Source: Pocillopora verrucosa
Lineage: Eukaryota; Cnidaria; Anthozoa; Scleractinia; Pocilloporidae
NCBI RefSeq assembly: GCF_036669915.1
Contig: NC_089325.1
Location: 3,728,683 to 3,792,682 of the forward strand
Reading direction: 5' to 3'
Length of the DNA: 64,000 nucleotides
The notes under the pieces: generated by a model
What the model saw: only the letters and a program-made list of their open reading frames with translations
What the model was told of the DNA's origin: nothing
The model's database searches: none
In this document: positions 57,018-64,000 of the stretch, one piece after another
Numbering within the stretch: position 1 is the stretch's first letter
How the letters are laid out: every line of letters begins with the position of its first letter
Translations under genes and position numbers: made by a program

Positions 57018-57895
57018 CCTCACGGCAAAACCAAAAAGCTCATGGCAAAACCAAAAGACTCACTGATCTGCAGGCGTGTGACACAGGCATAATGCATATG
57101 AGTTGGCAGTTATCCTGATGCTTCTTACCAAGTGTATGTTAGCTCCATCGAACCCAATCCACTGTCGCCCCCATACGTTATGTAATCCACAATAGACTCA
57201 CAATTTAAATTCCACTCACTTTTAATCGCAAAGAATCCATGTAGTAACTCTGGCCGCGGCATACGATAAGTCCTTAGTTTCATAGTAGTAAAACAGCATC
57301 TACGGCCTAAGATTACAGTATCAATTTTCTCCCGAAATTCTAAAAAGGACCCATCAAACATCGGTTAATTAATGGATGATAACACCTCATTTTTCCCGAC
57401 ACCACCATGGCACGGTAGATTTAATGGTTGCAGAGAGTTATATATTTACATGTATTAACAATCAGCCACACTCCCTTCCCCCTCAGAGTTCTAACCCTCC
57501 CTCTCCCTCATCAATCTTTATATTTGTGTTGTAAAATAATTACAATGATATTGAACCCAAATTTTCGTAATCTCTCTGAATATGAAATACAAAGTAATTA
57601 TTCTGTGAGTCTTTTGGTTTTGCCGTGAGCTGTTTGGTTTTGCCGTGAGCTTTTTGGTTTTGCTGTGAGCTTTTTGGTTTTGCCGTGAGCTTTTTGGTTT
57701 TGCTGTGAGCTGTTTGGTTTTGCCGTGAGCATTTTGGTTTTACCGTGAGCATTTTGGTTTTGCCGTGAGCATTTTGGTTTTGCAGTGAGCATTTTGGTTT
57801 TGCCGTGAGAATTTTGGTTTTGCAGTGAGCATTTTGTTTCTGCTGTAAGCATTTTGGCTTTGCCGTGAGCATTTTGGTTTTATTGCCGTGAGTCT
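57018..57895. repeat. Inverted minisatellite arms around about 540 bp (foldback-like)
   Basis: The right arm, 57605-57895, is about 14 tandem copies of a 20-bp unit (TTTTGGTTTTGCCGTGAGCn). The left arm, 57018-57064, is two units of the same sequence in reverse orientation (CACGGCAAAACCAAAAAGCT). The middle has no clear gene. On the minus strand the right arm gives a low-complexity LTAKPK-type ORF in more than one frame, which is a by-product of the repeat. Confidence 0.8.
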
Positions 57896-59509
57896 ATTGG
57901 TTGGTGAGGCTCAATCTAGCAAATTTATGCTAATTTAACTCCTGACAGTTTGTTTTTTTTATGGTGTATAAATAAAATATTTATCTTGTTGGTGCTTAGT
58001 GGGGCCGGAGCATAAAATACTTAACGGAGAACTGAGGCCTAACTCGTAAGGTAATAAATATCTTTTGTTGCTCTTATAATTTTCTGATTTAAACTGATGT
58101 CAGTGGAGTTATTTTACTACCTTGCTAAAGAAAGAGACCCCTTTTTAAGACTCCATATGTTCAAAATTTTAATTTGCGGCTAAACCGAAGGTAAGAGAAG
58201 ACAGCCGGTTTGACATTCTCCGTGCAAGCCGTTACCCTAACAATAACGCCTATTTTGGCTGAGAACGGATCCAACACATTGACAAAACGTTTGGGAAGTA
58301 GTCCTGTGCAAAAACTGAAAAAAACTTGGCGATATTTGGTTGTATGACGAGCTACTGTTATTTCAACTTTTGTTAATTTATTTTTTTGCCTCAAGAAACT
58401 AATAATTTAAGAGCTTGCTAAGGTTTAATTTGAAATCCTGACACGAATTCTGCGGGGAGTTGAAATTAAAGAAGAGGGCGGTCTTGGCTTTGTTTAAATT
58501 TAGTTTGAATATTATTTTCGATGTCTGGTTAGCGCCGAAGACAGAGTTATTAATCTTCTCATTCTCACATGACTCAACCTGTTCTATAAAACTCAGTTGG
58601 CGCTCATTCTTTATAATAGCGTACATTTTGCTCAGGGCATGCATCACAGTTCCTTTGAATAATCATTTAAATGATGAAAGCGATTTTCTTTTAGACACTC
58701 CTGCTCTTCTCGTAAGCGACGCCGGCTCTAGATATGAATAATACGACTTATTTTATATTTAACGTGCTTAGACATTAAACCATATATAATAGGGAAACTG
58801 CGTCTTTCAGCAGAAACACTACCCACAGAAAATTTGTGGTAGACGATAGGAAAAAAATTATTTCAACTTCCGGCTACAGTGCGCGCCGTGAAAAAAATGT
58901 TTGTCCAACATGGCATTTTAGTTTTAGAAATTTTCTGGGTGGAACTTGAAAATAAAATTTTCATAATCAGTTATGTAATTGAAATTTTCAACTTCAAAAA
59001 TTTATTTGGGGTCGTGAGGAAATAGTGACACTCTTTTTGCTAGCTCAACCTGGTTCATCATGGACCCGCGATTTTTCTCTTGGAGTGTTTCTTACGCCCC
59101 ACTGAAAAAATAATGATAATAATAAAATAAAATTTAAAAATAGAGCAATAATATAAAACATGGAATAAAAAAATGCAATTTTTTGTATTTGACATGATTG
59201 CCACACCCACGCAGTATGTTTTTCGAGACAGGCTAACAGTTTATGAAAATAACTTTTCCACGCAGGTGCTTTTAACAAATTAAAATTTCACAACTTTCGA
59301 GCTCTCAAATTTCGAGTGTCGCGGTACTGATCCAGCCGGTAGCTGCTTGAAGGAAGCCTTTTTTTCTTTATGAAGAGTCGATCGATTTCCGTACGGGAAT
59401 GGAAACGAAAATAAATTAAATCGTAACACGCGTTAAATAAATAATAAATATTTCTTAGCTCGTTTTCACTGCGCGTTCGCTCGATTCCTTCTGATGCATG
59501 TTATAATGG
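57896..59509. other. Intergenic region, nothing recognised
   Basis: AT-rich. ORFs such as 58161-58394 and 58460-58741 lack domain features, splice context or composition unlike their surroundings. No repeat ends identified. Confidence 0.45.
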
Positions 59510-59640
59510 TAACTGAACTGAGTGGAGCGCAATTTGGGCTGAAATCATATGTGTGATTTCAAAATTGAACGAGCGCGCAGCGCGAGTTCGATTTGAAATC
59601 ACAAGTCTGATTTCAGACCAAAATTGCACGACACGAGGTT
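59510..59640. repeat. Palindromic repeat related to the duplication-edge hairpin
   Basis: Arms GCAATTTGGGCTGAAATCA and TGATTTCAGACCAAAATTGC flank a GC-rich centre (GAGCGCGCAGCGCGAG). It begins with ACTGAGTGGAGnGCAATTTGG, shared with 22480-22578 and 51297-51399. Confidence 0.75.
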
Positions 59641-59645
59641 CAATT

Positions 59646-60004
59646 ACCACTTTATTACATCCATTTTGAAATCGCTCAAATACAGGACTTGGTCAGTTAA
59701 AATATTTTATTGATGCAGTACTAAGCTGGTTTTAAATTATATCCATCCATTTTTTGGGTGAAAAAAATAATAGTTTTGGAAACAAACTGGTTGGTTACTT
59801 TAAATAAGCCTTGGAAACTGGTTACTTTAAATAAGCCTTGAAATCTGATTGGTTGTTTTGTTTTTAGTGTAGCCTCCTCATTGGCTGGGAAAAAGATGCG
59901 ATTTAAAGCAAAAAATGGTGCGATTCGTGAATAAATCGCACTGATTAGAGCCAATCAGATCACAGGGACCACCAGCGATTTCAAAATGGGTGTAATTAAG
60001 TGGT
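59646..60004. mobile_element. 359-bp element with 31-bp terminal inverted repeats
   Basis: 59646-59676 (ACCACTTTATTACATCCATT...) pairs with 59974-60004 with two mismatches. Inside is a tandem duplication of ACTGGTTACTTTAAATAAGC at about 59789-59840. It lies directly next to the palindrome at 59510-59640, so the two may be parts of one larger element. No ORF of note. Confidence 0.78.
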
Positions 60005-61385
60005 CAATTTTTTTTTGGCCAGAACATCGCTATGGTTACAGCACTGCACATTTAATCACACAAGTCACTTAGCGGGAGCTTTTAATCACCTCAATAAACT
60101 CGCTTAGTGTCGTGTTTCTTACTTGTTGTTTTACGTCTATCTGCAATTAATTTGCTTTTAACTGGAATGATTGTTAGTTCAGTTTGACGCTTCCTTCGTC
60201 CCTGTTCCCAAGGTACCAAATTTTAATCGCACTCTGCACAAAAGAGTTGCTAGGAAATGAAGTCAGTTTTGTAAGATGAAAACACAAAAAGCCACAAGGC
60301 ATCTGACCGTATATACTCAACAGCTAGTGCCACGGTCGGTGCCACGCAGTCAGTATTGCATATGCGTATTTACCCAGCTGGCTCCCTCTTTGTCCTTGAA
60401 TTGAATTAGCATTTAACAGTTTTTCTTAGCTCCCCACAATTCATCAGATAAGAGGGATAGCGTTATATTAAATGGAAATTGAAGAACTGTCAGTATAAAA
60501 CTGTCAGTATAAAACTGAAAACAAAAATGAATTAAAAATAATAAGAAAATCAAAATCGAAATAAAATCCGCCGGTTTAAAAATTCTCCACTGTCATAAAT
60601 TTCTTGTTTTGACGTCTTTGATATCGTTTCTAAGAAAAGAAGCTATATAATTTTAGGTTTCGCTGATATTTGGATAACAGACATCAATTATTCATCCGAG
60701 ACATCGCGCAGTCTATCAACGTCTGTCATCTTCCGTTATTTCGCCTGTCACGAACTTGAAAGCTGTCGACAAAAGATAACCTAGTTCTTCTTTTTAACAT
60801 ACACAAACAGCTGCTGGCTAGAACGTATTTCAGTTCTCAACGGCAACTATCTGCTTTGTTAAGCTCGTGAATTGCCCAGAGATCTCGTTATGGAAGCAGG
60901 TAGTAACGGATTTCAATAATTTGCCGGCGGGAATTGCTTATTTTCTTCACCTAAAAAACAAATGTTACAGAGATTAACTTGGTGGGGTACTTTTCGCTAT
61001 GTTGTTTACTGTCAAAATCAGAGTCGAATAAGTTGAAATTTGAGAATTTCTTGCTACTCTTAAAAATTGGTACGATTGTTTGAGTGAATTCATCTTTTCA
61101 CAAGTTTAAGGAAATGTATTTTTAGAAGAGGACAAAAGTTTTTTTTGTCAGTAAAGTTATCAAGTCTAGGGTGTAATTTTGGTACGATTGGTACGATATC
61201 TGGCTTTAGCCGATTGATATTTTAAATTCTGTGGATTTATTACCTCCTTTACCGGCTGTTAGGTGAAAATCGATGGTGGATAAATTAGTCTTAATCAGTC
61301 TGAAGTGGTGCGTTGATGGAAAAAGCTTTCAGACGCGAAGTTGAGCCTTCGATGCTGACACCTTGTGGTCATTCACTGAGCTAAG
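60005..61385. promoter_or_regulatory. Upstream region of the alpha2delta gene
   Basis: Non-coding, AT-rich, between the inverted-repeat element and the start codon at 61386. A 15-bp direct duplication (GTCAGTATAAAACT) lies near 60490-60516. The core promoter is expected shortly before 61386; no TATA box was assigned. A YY1-type AAGATGGCGG (61383-61392) overlaps the start codon. Confidence 0.4.
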
Positions 61386-63726
61386 ATGGCGGAAAAGTTC
61401 CTCGTTTTGTTTTGTTCAGTTTACGGCCTAATGCTACTCTTTAGCGTTACGGTTAGCGGATTAAAGCCGACGAAGGATATGTAAGTGATTCAAATTTGTT
61501 TTGTGGACCATATTCTCGTTTTTCTTCCCGTCTGTTGTTTAGTATACCTCAAAGATCTCAACTTGCGGTAAATTGTTTTCAAAAATTTTGACACACCAGG
61601 GTACGTGAATGGGCTAATCGCCTTGGAACTAACGGGTCTAGCTTTATGGACGGGAACGCCGGAGTAAAAAGTTTAACTCAGGTATTAGAGAGACTCAAAT
61701 TTCATCGTTTTGTGTCAGTGTTTGTGGTGATCAGGGACTATTAGTATTATATTCAAGTTTGTTGAATCTTTAGGCTTACGAAAACTTTACGTACGCGACG
61801 ACAGAAAAGATAAAAGGGGATGATGTCCTTAAGAAAATGAAGAAAGAAATGGAGGTTTTCTTCAGAAATAAATCGTCTTCATTGAAGGTATGAACTGAAA
61901 TCTTGGTGTGGTCGGTGCAGATTTAAAAAGAGAAAAAAAGCATATTTGGAAATTATATCCGTCGCGCAATGTTTACAGCAGTTTCACCAGAACCAGAGAT
62001 CAGGAAATGGATTTGACAAGTCTAAATAATGACAAGTGCGTTCGTAATTTTAAAGCGTGATATATCTTTTTTCTTGGCAAAATTCATGCCGGGTTTAATA
62101 ACCTATAAACCTGTGTTAGTGATTTGGTTTTGATCTAATATTTATGAAGCATCCAGTGAACCTTTATTTTCTTCAGAAACCGCGCGGCCTGATAATTATT
62201 CACGGCAGCTGGAAAGTTTTTCCATATGTTTACCACCGTGCTTTTCTTTTGTATCTACATGAGCAATTTGCGAAAAAAACAATCGATGAATTTGTATCCA
62301 ACAATTTTGTTTGTAAAATCCTGCCAACAGCTATAATTTTTAACAGGATATTTAAATGTACATATTATTTTTTCTTTTTAATTTTCCTTTTGCAAGCTTG
62401 ACATAGATTATTTGCAGCTCGACGGTGTTATAAAAATTTTGTTGATTTTTCATACAGCGAGCTTAGTAGAAACTTTTTTTGACTTCAATATCTTCTATTC
62501 TTTCTTGATCGGTGCATCTGAATTTCTCTCTTAGTTTTCGTTACTGAAATTATACTCAGTCTAGTCTATGCTTACCCTAAGGGCAAACATTTAAAACTCT
62601 GTCTGCTACGGAGGTGCACCGGGATAAATTATTGAATGTTCTCTGCTATTACGCAAATATTTGTCGTGATATCGAATTCAACTTTCAAAGATATAGATCA
62701 CATAAATTTTGATCGACCCAATAAAATTTGTGACTAAACACAAATAAGTATAACTACTGATGAAAAAGAAAAGAAAATCAATTTAATGATGTGATTTCTG
62801 GTCCATTAGCAACCGGCGCAGCATGGAACGATTTCTTAAATTTACTCGAAAAATTATGTTTGTTCAAGCATCTCATTTTTCTGGATACGATTTCAGGTGA
62901 TAAGGATGTTATTAAACAAAAAATTATAAATTCATGAAATTATACATGGTGCCTGAAAATGTAAATTTTAATTATTTTTTAAAATTTTGAGTATTAATAA
63001 TTTATGATCATTGTGCTGAAAGGAATTACTTTGCAAACATGGTTAATCCTTAGATAGTGAAAAAGCTTAGGGTGCTTTCATTGAAAAAAAGAAAAAGTAT
63101 AATTTACCAGTGGAAGGTAGAAAGATGATTCTAGTTGGTTGATAGCAAACCCACAGCTGATCACAAATAAAAAGTTATGATTTGCTCAAATAAATATATG
63201 AATGAATGAGGGAATGAAACAATAAATAGATGAACGAAAGAATGATTGAATGATAATTGACCAACTAATTATTTTTCTGAGGGATTTTTTAGATGGATGA
63301 CTATCATAGATGACTGAATTTCAATGTATGGAACAAGTTATTATAAATTACAAATTCTTGACTGTCATAGATGACTGAATTTCAATGTATGGAACAAGTT
63401 ATTATAAATTACAAATTCTTACAAAATTATAATGATCATAAATTAGAATTTATGTATTTTCATGTACTAACTGAACTCAATTGGGAAACTTGTAGAATTT
63501 GAAACCAATTACAAAATAACCTGAATTTCCATCTTAGTTGGTGGGGAGAGGGGATTGAGTTTTTCCAAGCTTTGATAACTCTTTCTTTTATAGTTATGCT
63601 AAATTTTGATTGTTGGAATTACTGAATGATGTGATTAAAGTTTATTTATTTTGGTCTATTTGGTAGAAATTGGTGAAAAAGGCAGAAGAAGCTTATTGCA
63701 AATACAAGTATGATAAAAATTTGAAG
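61386..63726 (+). CDS. CACNA2D: Voltage-gated calcium channel alpha2/delta subunit, 5' part (runs off the right edge)
   Basis: Exons 61386-61480, 61600-61681, 61774-61887 and 63667-63726 splice in frame and give 117 residues before the window ends. Residues 1-27 form a signal peptide (hydrophobic FLVLFCSVYGLMLLFSVTVS) followed by GLKPTKD. The rest matches the N-terminal VWA_N region of alpha2delta: VREWANRLGTNGSSF, KSLTQAYENFTYATTEKI, then VFFRNKSSSLKKLVKKAEEA, which resembles the (L)NRSKALxxLAxEAE pattern of vertebrate subunits. Alpha2delta is an extracellular, membrane-anchored auxiliary subunit that raises surface expression of high-voltage-activated calcium channels and acts at synapses. 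The VWA/MIDAS and Cache domains would lie beyond the window. Which paralogue it is cannot be told. NFT, NGS and NKS are potential N-glycosylation sites. Confidence 0.85.
63305..63420. repeat. 61-bp tandem duplication
   Basis: Two direct copies, 63305-63365 and 63366-63420, each beginning CATAGATGACTGAATTTCAA, are essentially identical. They lie in intron 3 of the alpha2delta gene. The near identity indicates a recent event or an assembly duplication. Confidence 0.9.
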
Positions 63727-64000
63727 GTATGATTTAATGCACCAGCCAGTATGGCTGTTCCTGAGTAGCTCCAACTTCATGATCTGACTGATGATTCTCC
63801 CTTCTTCCCTCCACACAGTTTCTGTATGTTAGATAGGAGAATTAGGAGCTCCACCAATAAAACATCATATATATAGTGGATAGTTTTCTAACTTCTCATC
63901 ACCTTTCCATTAGAAAATGTACGCAATGACTTTGTAAGGAGGGGTCAAATGTTAAACACCCCTGGTGACTGTATTCAAAGACTGTCTGTATTTATTCCTG

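Noticed and set aside
57540..57872. 110-aa minus-strand ORF of repeated TAKPK/QNQ residues
   Set aside because: It is the translation of the 20-bp minisatellite; another frame is open for the same reason and there is no gene context.
1..64000. CRISPR arrays, tRNA or rRNA genes, bacterial operons
   Set aside because: None seen. Repeats present are eukaryotic tandem or inverted-repeat elements, and no cloverleaf or rRNA-like segment was recognised by eye.

Overview
The window is animal genomic DNA: intron-rich, AT-rich, with consensus GT-AG introns, full of short inverted-repeat (MITE-like) elements, and no bacterial operons. The gene content suggests a cnidarian, most likely an anthozoan such as a stony coral. 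It combines ROCO proteins with Death domains, a ZU5/UPA protein fused to a glycosyltransferase, ADP/ATP carrier, EMC3 and a calcium-channel alpha2delta. The species cannot be named from sequence alone.

Layout, left to right. 1-2849 (-): 5' part of a kinase-like gene that leaves the window. 4473-6070 (+): complete two-coding-exon ADP/ATP carrier with a 5'UTR intron, head-to-head with the first gene. 7848-19612 (-): ROCO-1, about 1,266 aa, with a SAM-like N-terminus, tyrosine-kinase-like pseudokinase, SH3, Roc GTPase, COR and Death domain. 20012-22380 (+): EMC3 copy A, head-to-head with ROCO-1 and lacking its last coding exon. 23468-36434 or 36511 (-): a gene with two ZU5 domains, a UPA domain, a GT4 glycosyltransferase in one exon and a coiled-coil tail. 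37.7-39.9 kb: a small direct duplication carrying orphan minus-strand exons. 40375-48432 (-): ROCO-2, a copy of ROCO-1 cut off just before the Roc P-loop. 48815-52292 (+): EMC3 copy B, complete, 257 aa. 52.3-61.4 kb: mostly repeats. 61386 to the edge (+): 5' end of a voltage-gated calcium channel alpha2/delta subunit.

The main structural event is a direct segmental duplication (12115-22578 against 40421-51390). Its left edge cuts ROCO and its right edge cuts EMC3, so the left copy keeps the whole ROCO and the right copy keeps the whole EMC3. The 17.8 kb between the copies carries the ZU5-UPA-glycosyltransferase gene. Elements with terminal inverted repeats sit at the right-hand junction, and two 137-bp elements with 8-bp target duplications entered copy 2 only.

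The two most striking genes look like intracellular signalling or innate-immunity proteins. ROCO-1 joins a kinase fold that has lost all three catalytic motifs to a GTPase and a Death domain. The ZU5-ZU5-UPA gene keeps an HFS tripeptide where PIDD and the FIIND of NLRP1/CARD8 self-cleave; cleavage there would separate the UPA-glycosyltransferase half from the ZU5 half.
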